Part shown: in pieces, positions 1-5,587 of the stretch | How positions within the stretch are numbered: the first letter of the stretch is position 1 | Layout of the letters: every line of letters begins with the position of its first letter | NCBI GenBank assembly: GCA_945876925.1 | Contig: CAMCQD010000116.1 | Location: 1-6,092, forward strand | Direction: 5' to 3' | Source of the DNA: an uncultured Dermatophilus sp. | GTDB taxonomy: Bacteria; Actinomycetota; Actinomycetes; Actinomycetales; Dermatophilaceae | Length of the DNA: 6,092 nucleotides | Notes under the pieces: generated by a model | Databases searched by the model: none | Seen by the model: only the letters and a program-made list of their open reading frames with translations | Told to the model about the DNA's origin: nothing | Translations under genes and position numbers: made by a program

Positions 1-1376
1 ATCGGGTGGTCGTCCGGGAGGGCGCCTTCCCGCAGCCCGAGCGTGGCCGGCTCGGTGCGCCAGCGCTCCCCCGCCAGGAACGGGTGGGCTGCGACGGCGT
101 TGGAGTAGGTTCCCGGGGCGATGACCCGCACCACGCGGAACCCGGTTTCGCGTACGTCGGCGGTCGTCAGGTCGACGCTCACCGGGGACGAGCCGGCTTC
201 GGCCAGGCGGTGCAGGTAGGCCTCGCGGGGGTCGCCGGTGAGGTCGGGCAGGGCGCCGTCGGGGACTACCCGCTGCGGGTGGCGCAGCCGCAGGACCGTC
301 GCGAGGGCGGCCGGGTCCAGGTAGTACTGGCTGTTGCAGCACAGGTCGTTCATGTCGGAGAAGTCGCTGGCGAAGGAGGCGGCGTACCGGCGGTCGGCAC
401 GGTATGGCGCTAGCCGCCCGGCACCGAACAGGCCGAGGCGTACCGCCTGCCAGGCGCCGCCGTCGGGGGTGAGCAGGCCCTTGGAGTACGAGCGCAGGCT
501 GATGGCCTCCGCCGCTGCCTTGCGGGCCGCGTCGATGAGGCGCGGCCGGGCTGCGGTCCCGACGGCGAGGATCCCCAGGTGCGGGTCGTAGACGACGACG
601 GCGACGACGGGTACCTGCCACCGGCTGGGGATGCCGAGCACGGTGTATTCCAGTTCTTCCCGGGTGCCGCGCAGTTCCCCGGCCAGGCTCTCGATCCGCT
701 CCGGCGGTACGGCCAGGGGCGTTCCCCCGGCCCGCCACCAGATCTCGACGGCGTCGCGTTCGATGATCTCGCCGAGCGCGCACGTCTCCGCCCAGGCACG
801 TCCGGGTCCGGCGGCGATACCGGCGTACACCGTTGCGTTGGTGCGCGGCTCGCCCGGGTATCGGGTGGCGTAGAAGTTCGGGAAGACGAGGGAGGCGGGG
901 ACGAGCGTCCGTTCCCCGGTGCGCAGGTCCGTCCCGGCGGCCCACCGGACCGGCAGCTGCCTGGTGAGCGGTTCGAAGGGGAAGCCGGCGGTGGCGTACT
1001 GGCGCGGGGAGTACAGCAGCAGCTCCCGGGGGTCGGTGGCGTGCTCGCCGCGGCGGCTCAGCTCCTCCCAGCTGGCCCGGGGCAGGCCGGCGGGGACGAA
1101 GTTGCCGCAGTAGCGTTCGACCGCTTCGCCGACCGCTGCCCAGGTCACGCTGTCCGCGGCGGCATCATCCGGGGAGTGCGGGCCGGTGAAGCCCATCCCG
1201 GTGGACATCCGGTCGCTGGGCCACGTGCCGTCGGCGTTGGTGTCGGCGACATGGCCCACGGTCATCCGGAAGGAAGCCGGCCACTCCGGGGGGCGGGCGT
1301 AGTGCTCGATCTCGGTGAGCACGCCGGTGCGCCGGTCGATGAGGCGGGAGAGCGCGGGTGCTGCGGTGCCGGTCAC
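1..1376 (-). CDS. YcaO-domain cyclodehydratase of a RiPP cluster (3' end cut by window edge)
   Basis: The minus strand is open from a GTG at 1376 to the left edge: 458 full codons and no stop. An AGGAGG site lies 4 nt before the GTG, and the GTG overlaps the upstream gene's TGA (GTGA), so the two are translationally coupled. The protein matches the YcaO family, ATP-dependent enzymes that activate peptide backbone amides to form azolines, amidines or thioamides. The ATP/Mg-binding signatures appear in order: GEAVERYC (83-90), ALGEIIERDAVEIWW (200-214) and ARKAAAEAIS (284-293). Family-like C-terminal text, VSVDLTTADV (399-408) and FRVVRVIAPGTY (413-424), follows. TOMM-type YcaO proteins are about 450-470 residues and end in a proline-rich tail. 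The visible sequence ends DDHP, so probably only a few residues are missing. The E1-like partner and precursor upstream support a cyclodehydratase role. The exact chemistry cannot be read from the sequence. Confidence 0.9.
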   Translation of the reverse strand, partial: MTGTAAPALSRLIDRRTGVLTEIEHYARPPEWPASFRMTVGHVADTNADGTWPSDRMSTGMGFTGPHSPDDAAADSVTWAAVGEAVERYCGNFVPAGLPRASWEELSRRGEHATDPRELLLYSPRQYATAGFPFEPLTRQLPVRWAAGTDLRTGERTLVPASLVFPNFYATRYPGEPRTNATVYAGIAAGPGRAWAETCALGEIIERDAVEIWWRAGGTPLAVPPERIESLAGELRGTREELEYTVLGIPSRWQVPVVAVVVYDPHLGILAVGTAARPRLIDAARKAAAEAISLRSYSKGLLTPDGGAWQAVRLGLFGAGRLAPYRADRRYAASFASDFSDMNDLCCNSQYYLDPAALATVLRLRHPQRVVPDGALPDLTGDPREAYLHRLAEAGSSPVSVDLTTADVRETGFRVVRVIAPGTYSNAVAAHPFLAGERWRTEPATLGLREGALPDDHP

Positions 1377-2164
1377 GTCGCCTCCTCCCGGATTTCGGGG
1401 CGTGCCGGGTGCGGGTCGCCGGGGCGGGGGCGGCGCAGCACGGGGTGGACGCTGACGGACAGGTCAGCGGACACGAGCACCTGGTGGCCGCGCAGCACGG
1501 TGGCGCCGCCGGATAGCTCGCGCAGCAGCCAGGCACCGGCCGCGGCCACGGTGGCCCGTGCGGGACGGGCGGCCCGGTGCGCGGGGATCTGCGCCGCGAC
1601 CTGCCAGAATTCTTCGAGGAGTTCCGGGGCGGGATGTGCCGCCAGGCGCCGGGCGACGAGGTCGGCGACGCCGGGGTGCCGGCGCGGATCCGGACCCCAC
1701 GGGCCCATCGCGATGGCAGCGCCTTCCAGGAGGACCGGCACGTCGTGCTGCTCGCCGGCCTGGTCCAGGCAGCCGGGACCGGTGCAGACGCGCACGACGA
1801 TGTCCTGGCCGGTGAAGCCGGCCGCGGCGGGGACGTCGATGCTCTCGCCGAGTACCGCGCGCAGCAGGGCGGCGGCGCTGTCCTCGCCGCGGACCGTGCA
1901 CCGCATCGTGCGGGCCGGCGTCTCCTCGGTCAGGTACCCGGATTCCCGCATGCCTTCCAGGGCCTCGGCCAGCCGGGGCCAGCGGCCCCGGACCTCTTCC
2001 GGGCGGGGCAGCGGTGTCCCGAGCAGTACGGGGCGCGCCTCCGGCTCGACGTCGAGGGCGGCGAACTGCTCGCTGGCGTCGACGGCGATCACTGGCCCGA
2101 GCGCCGAGGGCCACATGGTGACGCCGGCCGCCAGGGTGAGGTGAAGCGGACGCGGGGATGGCAT
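1373..2164 (-). CDS. Putative McbB/SagC-like E1 (ThiF-like) partner protein of the YcaO enzyme, divergent
   Basis: This 263-residue protein starts at ATG 2164, with AAGGAG about 11 nt upstream, and overlaps the YcaO gene by 4 nt. Its layout resembles the E1-like 'C protein' of azole-forming clusters, which binds the precursor leader and activates YcaO. Residues 55-80 form a charged helical segment that could belong to a winged-helix peptide clamp. VPVLLEGAAIAMGPWG (142-157) matches the family pattern of a short strand, a glycine turn and 'xGPxx'. HPVLRRP (240-246) matches the C-terminal segment that normally precedes a cysteine pair. Oddly, those cysteines are absent: the only Cys are 89, 127 and 132, and PRPGDPHP stands where a C-x-x-C is usual. 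No nucleotide-binding GxGxxG is seen. The assignment rests on pattern memory and on the neighbours. It could also be a lineage-specific RiPP protein of another fold. Confidence 0.55.
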   Translation of the reverse strand: MPSPRPLHLTLAAGVTMWPSALGPVIAVDASEQFAALDVEPEARPVLLGTPLPRPEEVRGRWPRLAEALEGMRESGYLTEETPARTMRCTVRGEDSAAALLRAVLGESIDVPAAAGFTGQDIVVRVCTGPGCLDQAGEQHDVPVLLEGAAIAMGPWGPDPRRHPGVADLVARRLAAHPAPELLEEFWQVAAQIPAHRAARPARATVAAAGAWLLRELSGGATVLRGHQVLVSADLSVSVHPVLRRPRPGDPHPARPEIREEAT

Positions 2165-2207
2165 GGGTCAGGGGACTCCTTGGTGGTCGGGATGCGTGCG
2201 GCGGAAG

Positions 2208-2239
2208 ACGGCGGCCCGGCCGTTGAGCCGGGCCGCCGT
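2208..2239 (-). terminator. Strong GC hairpin between precursor and E1 genes (attenuator or RNA-stabilising stem)
   Basis: Read on the minus strand, ACGGCGGCCCGGC, the loop TCAACG and GCCGGGCCGCCGT form a perfect 13-bp stem with a 6-nt loop. It begins 7 nt after the precursor stop codon. The sequence after the stem is CTTCC, not a run of T, so it is not a textbook intrinsic terminator. Partial termination or protection of the 3' end of the short precursor mRNA would give more peptide than enzyme, a common arrangement in RiPP operons. The stem is seen directly; the function is inferred. Confidence 0.6.
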
Positions 2240-2246
2240 ACGGGCC

Positions 2247-2372
2247 TCACTTCCACGCAGAGAAAGCCAGGGCCACCGCGTGATTCGATGAGTGCAAGGC
2301 GATGCCCGCGGGGCGCACGCCAACCTTGCTGAAGGCCGGCTGCTGAGCCGTGTTCGTTGCGTTCGCGTCCAT
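2247..2372 (-). CDS. Candidate RiPP precursor peptide, 41 residues, cysteine-free
   Basis: The ORF starts at ATG 2372, preceded by AAGGAGG with a 5-nt spacer, the best ribosome binding site in the window. In-frame ATGs at 2390 and 2435 exist but lack a comparable site. The peptide begins MDANATNTAQQPAF and ends HSSNHAVALAFSAWK. It is first in the operon, followed by a hairpin and then the E1-like and YcaO genes, the classic position of a RiPP substrate. The likely leader is the N-terminal half and the likely core is the C-terminal 14-20 residues. Ser28, Ser29 and Ser38 are the only Ser/Thr in that half, and there is no Cys. D2 is the only acidic residue; K16, R20 and K41 are basic. Oxazole/oxazoline formation on Ser, or non-azole YcaO chemistry such as an amidine or thioamide, would be the options. 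I recognise no known RiPP class in the sequence. The precursor role is inferred from context. Confidence 0.7.
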   Translation of the reverse strand: MDANATNTAQQPAFSKVGVRPAGIALHSSNHAVALAFSAWK

Positions 2373-2377
2373 GTTCA

Positions 2378-2384
2378 CCTCCTT
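2378..2384 (-). promoter_or_regulatory. Ribosome binding site that sets the precursor start
   Basis: AAGGAGG on the minus strand lies 5 nt before the ATG at 2372. It is a near-perfect anti-16S match and favours the 41-residue form over the longer in-frame starts. Confidence 0.75.
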
Positions 2385-2406
2385 CTCCATGCGAGTAGGC
2401 AGGGCC

Positions 2407-2435
2407 ATTCTGCTAAGCGGACCGGATATCATCAA
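2407..2435 (-). promoter_or_regulatory. Candidate promoter of the RiPP operon
   Basis: On the minus strand TTGATG (2430-2435) and CAGAAT (2407-2412) are separated by exactly 17 nt. Each matches 4 of 6 bases of the housekeeping -35 and -10 consensus. The predicted transcript would start near 2400, giving a leader of about 28 nt that contains the strong ribosome binding site. The region just upstream is AT-rich against a GC-rich background. Matches of this quality occur by chance, so the call is tentative. Confidence 0.4.
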
Positions 2436-2436
2436 A

Positions 2437-2449
2437 GACGTATATAGTC
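2437..2449. promoter_or_regulatory. AT-rich imperfect palindrome upstream of the RiPP promoter, possible operator
   Basis: GACGTATATAGTC has GAC/GTC arms around TATATA. It sits directly upstream of the candidate -35 of the precursor operon, where an activator or repressor could bind. It is short, and AT-rich palindromes arise easily, so support is weak. Confidence 0.2.
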
Positions 2450-3250
2450 ATGTATTTATCTAATGTGCGGGCCCGCGATGCGGCCCGCGCCGCAGGCATG
2501 GGGTGGCGGCCTGCGCGGAACATCGCTCGTCAGTCTTTATGACGGGGATGCGCGTTCGGTCCTGAGCAGGGCGCCGGCAGGGCGCGCTCCCGTCTTCGCT
2601 GGGTGAGCGCCCAGGAGGGGAATGTGATGAGCGTCATGGGTGCAGGGAGGGTATTTCCCTGCCGGGTATGGCATGCGCCGCCAGCATGTGCGCAGCATCG
2701 GGGAAGAATATGTATTCCGGCGGGCGGTCCCCGGAATTAATGGCCTGGTATTTACCGGCTGGCTGAAGGGGAGCCGGTGCGTTATTGATGACGAGCGGGC
2801 TAGCGGGCTGGCGATTTTCGCCATGGTGACGCTTTCTGGTGGGTTCAGATCGGCGCGGGGAATGACCGGGTGGCTGATCGTGATTTCCGCGCCTGGCGAG
2901 GCCGGTGCGGGCGTCCTCTCCCCGCGCCGGATATCGCCGGCCGGGACGGCCCCGGTGCCCGCCGTGACGGCAGCCGGGCCGGCGGGCGCAGCGGGGCGGC
3001 GCGGCAGGAGGCCCCGCGGTTTGGCCGGGGTGCGCCTGACCGTGCCCTGTGGGCAGCCTGGGCGTGGGTGTGTCAACCACGCGTCTTTGTCACCCTGGTA
3101 CCGGCGGGTAACGGAGAGCGCGGTTCTGTCCCGGATTTCCCTGCCGGACTTGGCTGCCCGGGGCGCGCCGGCCTGGCGGGACGCGCCGCCGTGTGGTATG
3201 CCCGCCACGCTGCGCGATGTGCCGGTTGATAGAGGAGAATCGGATCACAG
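2441..3250. other. Gene-free stretch between divergent operons
   Basis: I see no convincing gene here. Open frames exist on both strands (plus-strand 2640-3329 and 2870-3229; minus-strand 2537-3208 and 2634-3080). None has a good ribosome binding site, the mutually overlapping translations are Arg/Pro/Gly-rich without domain patterns, and third positions lack the strong G/C preference of the real genes. Parts of 2690-2880 are less GC-rich than the flanks. A small inverted repeat CGTCA-N7-TGACG lies at 2528-2544. No tRNA, rRNA, CRISPR or insertion-sequence signature was seen. It could hold a decayed gene or an unrecognised non-coding RNA. Confidence 0.6.
2467..2515. repeat. GC-rich inverted repeats in the divergent intergenic region
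   Basis: GCGGGCCCGC (2467-2476) is a perfect 10-bp palindrome. CGCAGGC (2491-2497) and GCCTGCG (2509-2515) form a 7-bp stem with an 11-nt loop. No plus-strand gene ends here, so a terminator role for a known gene is not supported. They may be upstream regulatory structures of the RiPP operon, or chance in GC-rich DNA. Confidence 0.35.
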
Positions 3251-3270
3251 TCACTCAGGTTTCACTCAGG
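3251..3270. promoter_or_regulatory. Tandem 9-bp direct repeat, candidate operator upstream of the kinase operon
   Basis: TCACTCAGG occurs at 3251-3259 and again at 3262-3270. The 11-bp units TCACTCAGGTT and TCACTCAGGGT match at 10 of 11 positions. One unit per helical turn is typical of tandem binding sites for a dimeric transcription factor. It lies about 106 bp upstream of the sensor kinase start codon. The binding protein is unknown; autoregulation by the encoded response regulator is one possibility. I could not identify convincing -35/-10 elements for this operon. Confidence 0.45.
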
Positions 3271-3331
3271 GTGCGCATCGAGGGGGCTGCCACCAGGTAT
3301 TGTCTCGGATATTGACGTTGGAAAGGTGACT

Positions 3332-3379
3332 ATGCCCCCGCGTCGAGCACAAGTGGGTCGTCAAGGAGGTCGGCCGTGA
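3332..3379 (+). CDS. Possible 15-codon leader ORF overlapping the kinase start
   Basis: ATG at 3332 opens a frame encoding MPPRRAQVGRQGGRP and ends at TGA 3377-3379. That stop overlaps the kinase start codon as GTGA. AAAGG lies 5 nt before the ATG, so translation is plausible. If made, it would couple ribosomes to the kinase start, although the kinase also has its own strong AGGAGG. The peptide is too short for codon statistics and could be chance. I assign no function to the product. Confidence 0.25.
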   Translation: MPPRRAQVGRQGGRP

Positions 3380-4671
3380 ATGATCCCGCACGCGTTGCCG
3401 CGAGCGGCTGGCCGGTGGGCGCTGCCCGTAGCAATCCGTTCAGCGGTGAGGAGTCGCACAAGTGGCTTCGCCGCCTCATGTTCGCCGGTATCTGCGTCCC
3501 GGTGGTGATCGTCATCGGCTTGCAGCTGCTGCGCCCGCACTTCTTCGTGCGGTGGTGGCCGAACCGCGGCGACCTCATCCTCAATGTGCTCACCGCCCTG
3601 GTCATGGTGGCTTTCGGGCTGGTCATGTTCCTCCTCATCAACCGCGGCTACCAGCAGCTGGTGCGGCGTAACGCCCAGCTGGCCGCGGTTAACGACGTGC
3701 TGCTGCGGCTCGACGGCGACTCCGACGGCGAAACCGTGCGGCGCGTGGTCATCGAGCACGCCATCGACCTGCTCAAGGGCTCGAACGCCGGGTTCTGGAG
3801 CGTGCACACGGCAGACGACCCGCATAACCGGCACGAATTCGCGCTCACCTCCCGGCTGCGCGGGGAACCGATCGAGATGCTGTGGGTGTCACGCTCATCC
3901 GGCACCCCGTTCGATGTCTCCGACCAGTGCATCCTGGACACCCTGGCCGACCTGGCCGCTGTCTCCCGGGAACGCGACCGCCTGCGTGAAGCCGAGCAGG
4001 ACGCGGCCATCGTGGCCGAGAGGCTGCGCATCTCCCGCGAGATGCACGACAGCCTGGCCCAGGTGCTCGCCGTCACGCACCTGCGCCTGCGCGCCCTGTC
4101 CAGCACGGAGATGCCGCCCACCACCGCCGGGGAGCTGTGCGAGCTGGCCGACCTGTGCGAGGAGGCGTACGGCGACGTGCGCGAGACGATCTTCGGGCTG
4201 CGCGAATCCGCCCGTGACGACTCGGATCTGGCCGCCACGATGGCCCGGTACCTGGCCTGGTACTCCGACCGCACCGGGATCGACGCCCGCTTCGACGGCC
4301 AGCTCGAGGCGCTGCCGATGACCGGGCATGCCGCCGTGCATACGCTGCGGATCATGCAGGAAGCGCTCACCAACGTGCGTAAGCACGCCGACGCCACTGC
4401 CGTCCAGGTCACGGTCGAGGCGGTTAACTCGGCCGCGGTCCGGGTCGCGGTCGACGACAATGGCCACGGGTTCGACATCGAGCGGATGGCCCCCGGGGAC
4501 CACTACGGCCTGCTGTCCATGCGCGAGCGCGCCGAATCGCTCGGCGGTACCTTCGCGGTCGAATCGCACCGGGGTCGCGGCACCCGGGTGATCGTCGAGA
4601 TCCCCGTCGGCGGCGGGCGGCACCGCGCCCCGGCCGACCCGCGGGTGCTGCCTGCCCGGGTGAGTGCATGA
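3376..4671 (+). CDS. NarL-family (HisKA_3) membrane sensor histidine kinase
   Basis: This 431-residue protein starts at GTG 3376, with AGGAGG ending 6 nt upstream. Two predicted transmembrane helices (about 34-52 and 67-88) are joined by a loop of only about 14 residues, so there is no extracytoplasmic sensor domain. Residues about 100-198 resemble a short GAF-like segment leading into a coiled linker. The dimerisation/phosphoacceptor motif ERLRISREMHDSLAQVL contains His224. The ATPase domain follows: N box QEALTNVRKH (Asn333), G1 box DDNGHG (360-365), G2 box GLLSMRERA (378-386) and G3 GRGT (400-403). It should autophosphorylate on His224 and pass phosphate to the regulator encoded next, which overlaps it by ATGA. 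There is no cysteine cluster of the NreB iron-sulfur type and no haem-binding signature. The signal is unknown; proximity to nrfH suggests an anaerobic or nitrogen-oxide-related cue, which is inference. Confidence 0.93.
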   Translation: MNDPARVAASGWPVGAARSNPFSGEESHKWLRRLMFAGICVPVVIVIGLQLLRPHFFVRWWPNRGDLILNVLTALVMVAFGLVMFLLINRGYQQLVRRNAQLAAVNDVLLRLDGDSDGETVRRVVIEHAIDLLKGSNAGFWSVHTADDPHNRHEFALTSRLRGEPIEMLWVSRSSGTPFDVSDQCILDTLADLAAVSRERDRLREAEQDAAIVAERLRISREMHDSLAQVLAVTHLRLRALSSTEMPPTTAGELCELADLCEEAYGDVRETIFGLRESARDDSDLAATMARYLAWYSDRTGIDARFDGQLEALPMTGHAAVHTLRIMQEALTNVRKHADATAVQVTVEAVNSAAVRVAVDDNGHGFDIERMAPGDHYGLLSMRERAESLGGTFAVESHRGRGTRVIVEIPVGGGRHRAPADPRVLPARVSA

Positions 4672-5351
4672 CCGCACCCGCGATACGCGTGCTGCTCGTC
4701 GATGACCAGCCGCTATTCCGGCGGGCGATCGCCGCGCTGCTCTCTGCCCAGCCCGGCTTCGAGGTCGTCGGCCAGGCCGGGAACGGGCTCGCCGGGGTCG
4801 AGCTGGCCCGCGAGCTCAACCCCGACATCGTCGTGCTCGACATCGAGATGCCCGTCATGGACGGAGTCGAGGCGGCCCGCCTCATCCTGGACTCGATGCC
4901 GCACCCGCGCGTCGTCATCCTCACCGTCTCCGAGGATGACGAGCACCTGCTCACGGCAATCGAGCTGGGAGTGCACGGGTACCTGCTCAAGGATCTGCGG
5001 CCCGAGCAGCTGTACGACATGCTCCGCTCGGTGATGACCGGGCAGGTTCCCGTCTCGCCGTCCCTGGTCGGGCGCCTGGTCTCCCGGCTGCGCCGCAGGG
5101 GCGCCGCCGCAGCCCGGCCGCAACCGGCGCCGGGTGCGCCCGGGGCCTGCCTGAGCCAGCGGGAACTGGAGATCCTGCGGTATGTGGCCGACGGGCTGAC
5201 GAATAAGGAGATCGGCCGCCAGCTCTCGATCACCGAGGGCACCGTGAAGAACCACGTGCACAACGCCTTGCGCAAACTCGGGATGGAGAACCGCATCCAG
5301 GCCGCCGCCTACGTCGTGCGCCAGTGGCTCGGGCGCCCCGGCCCGGGATAG
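4668..5351 (+). CDS. NarL/LuxR-type response regulator
   Basis: This 227-residue protein, the usual length for the family, starts at ATG 4668 inside the kinase stop region (ATGA overlap), so the pair is translationally coupled. The receiver domain (about 6-125) has the acidic pair Asp12-Asp13, phosphoacceptor Asp58 in VVLDIEMP, Thr86 and Lys108. A Pro/Ala/Arg-rich linker (142-160) leads to a LuxR-type helix-turn-helix: LSQRELEILRYVADGLTNKE (162-181) and EGTVKNHVHNALRKLGMENR (190-209). It is a phosphorylation-activated DNA-binding regulator paired with the upstream kinase. Likely targets are the promoter before nrfH and possibly its own operon; neither is shown by the sequence. It could alternatively regulate genes elsewhere. 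Confidence 0.95.
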   Translation: MTAPAIRVLLVDDQPLFRRAIAALLSAQPGFEVVGQAGNGLAGVELARELNPDIVVLDIEMPVMDGVEAARLILDSMPHPRVVILTVSEDDEHLLTAIELGVHGYLLKDLRPEQLYDMLRSVMTGQVPVSPSLVGRLVSRLRRRGAAAARPQPAPGAPGACLSQRELEILRYVADGLTNKEIGRQLSITEGTVKNHVHNALRKLGMENRIQAAAYVVRQWLGRPGPG

Positions 5352-5587
5352 CCGCCGCGCTCGCCGGAGGCGAACTCAGCCCGCCGGCCCTGCTCCCGGC
5401 CCCGGAGCTGCCGCGGGGAACCCCAGCCTTAATAAGGTATCCCTAATGTACCGGCCGGTCCGGTGCCGGTGCGCTCATGTATCCAGGTTCTACCTGGCGA
5501 CGGATGTCGTGACGGGCGCGAATAGCGCACCCTGTAAACACAATCGGCCCACGTGTCCGCCGGGCCGCTCGCTGGCGAGGTTGTGTC
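5352..5587. promoter_or_regulatory. 236-bp regulatory gap upstream of nrfH
   Basis: This gap is long enough for an independent nrfH promoter. After small GC hairpins (for example TCGCC-GGA-GGCGA, 5361-5373) comes an AT-rich island at 5429-5450. It includes CCTTA-A-TAAGG (5427-5437), the likeliest place for a -10 region, although I cannot fix -35/-10 pairs. Downstream are the palindrome ACCGGCCGGT (5450-5459) and an operator-like repeat (5483-5497, listed separately). No strong terminator with a T-run follows the response regulator, so read-through into nrfH is also possible. Confidence 0.45.
5483..5497. promoter_or_regulatory. Perfect inverted repeat CCAGGT-TCT-ACCTGG, candidate operator for nrfH
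   Basis: Six-base arms flank a 3-bp centre, about 90 bp upstream of the nrfH start codon and downstream of the AT-rich island. The size and symmetry suit a dimeric regulator. The adjacent NarL-type regulator is a candidate, but the E. coli NarL heptamer consensus is not clearly met, so the binding protein is unknown. Confidence 0.4.

Noticed and set aside
579..2144. Plus-strand open frame of 521 codons across the left third
   Set aside because: It lies antisense to both the YcaO and E1-like genes. The translation is Arg/Gly/Ala-rich with no domain, and the minus-strand reading has clear family motifs, operon overlaps and ribosome binding sites.
2373..2435. Longer 62-residue version of the precursor starting at 2435
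   Set aside because: The candidate promoter lies inside this extension and the only strong ribosome binding site (2378-2384) points to the ATG at 2372.
2537..3208. Minus-strand 223-codon frame, a possible upstream gene of the RiPP operon
   Set aside because: Low-complexity Arg/Pro/Ala translation, no convincing start signal, and other frames open over the same bases. It looks like a by-product of GC-rich DNA.
3313..3318. TTGACG as a -35 element for the kinase operon
   Set aside because: The position 17 nt downstream falls in a C-run with no -10-like sequence, so no promoter was called.
2640..3329. Plus-strand 229-codon frame in the intergenic region
   Set aside because: No ribosome binding site, no recognisable domain, poor third-position G/C preference, and several other frames are open over the same bases. 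Kept only as a note in the gene-free entry.
3584..4321. Second open frames inside the kinase gene on both strands
   Set aside because: They are shadows of the high-GC kinase gene, whose own frame carries all the histidine kinase boxes.
5415..5424. GGGGAACCCC as a terminator after the response regulator
   Set aside because: The two-base centre cannot form a proper hairpin loop and no T-run follows. It is probably just a GC-rich palindrome.
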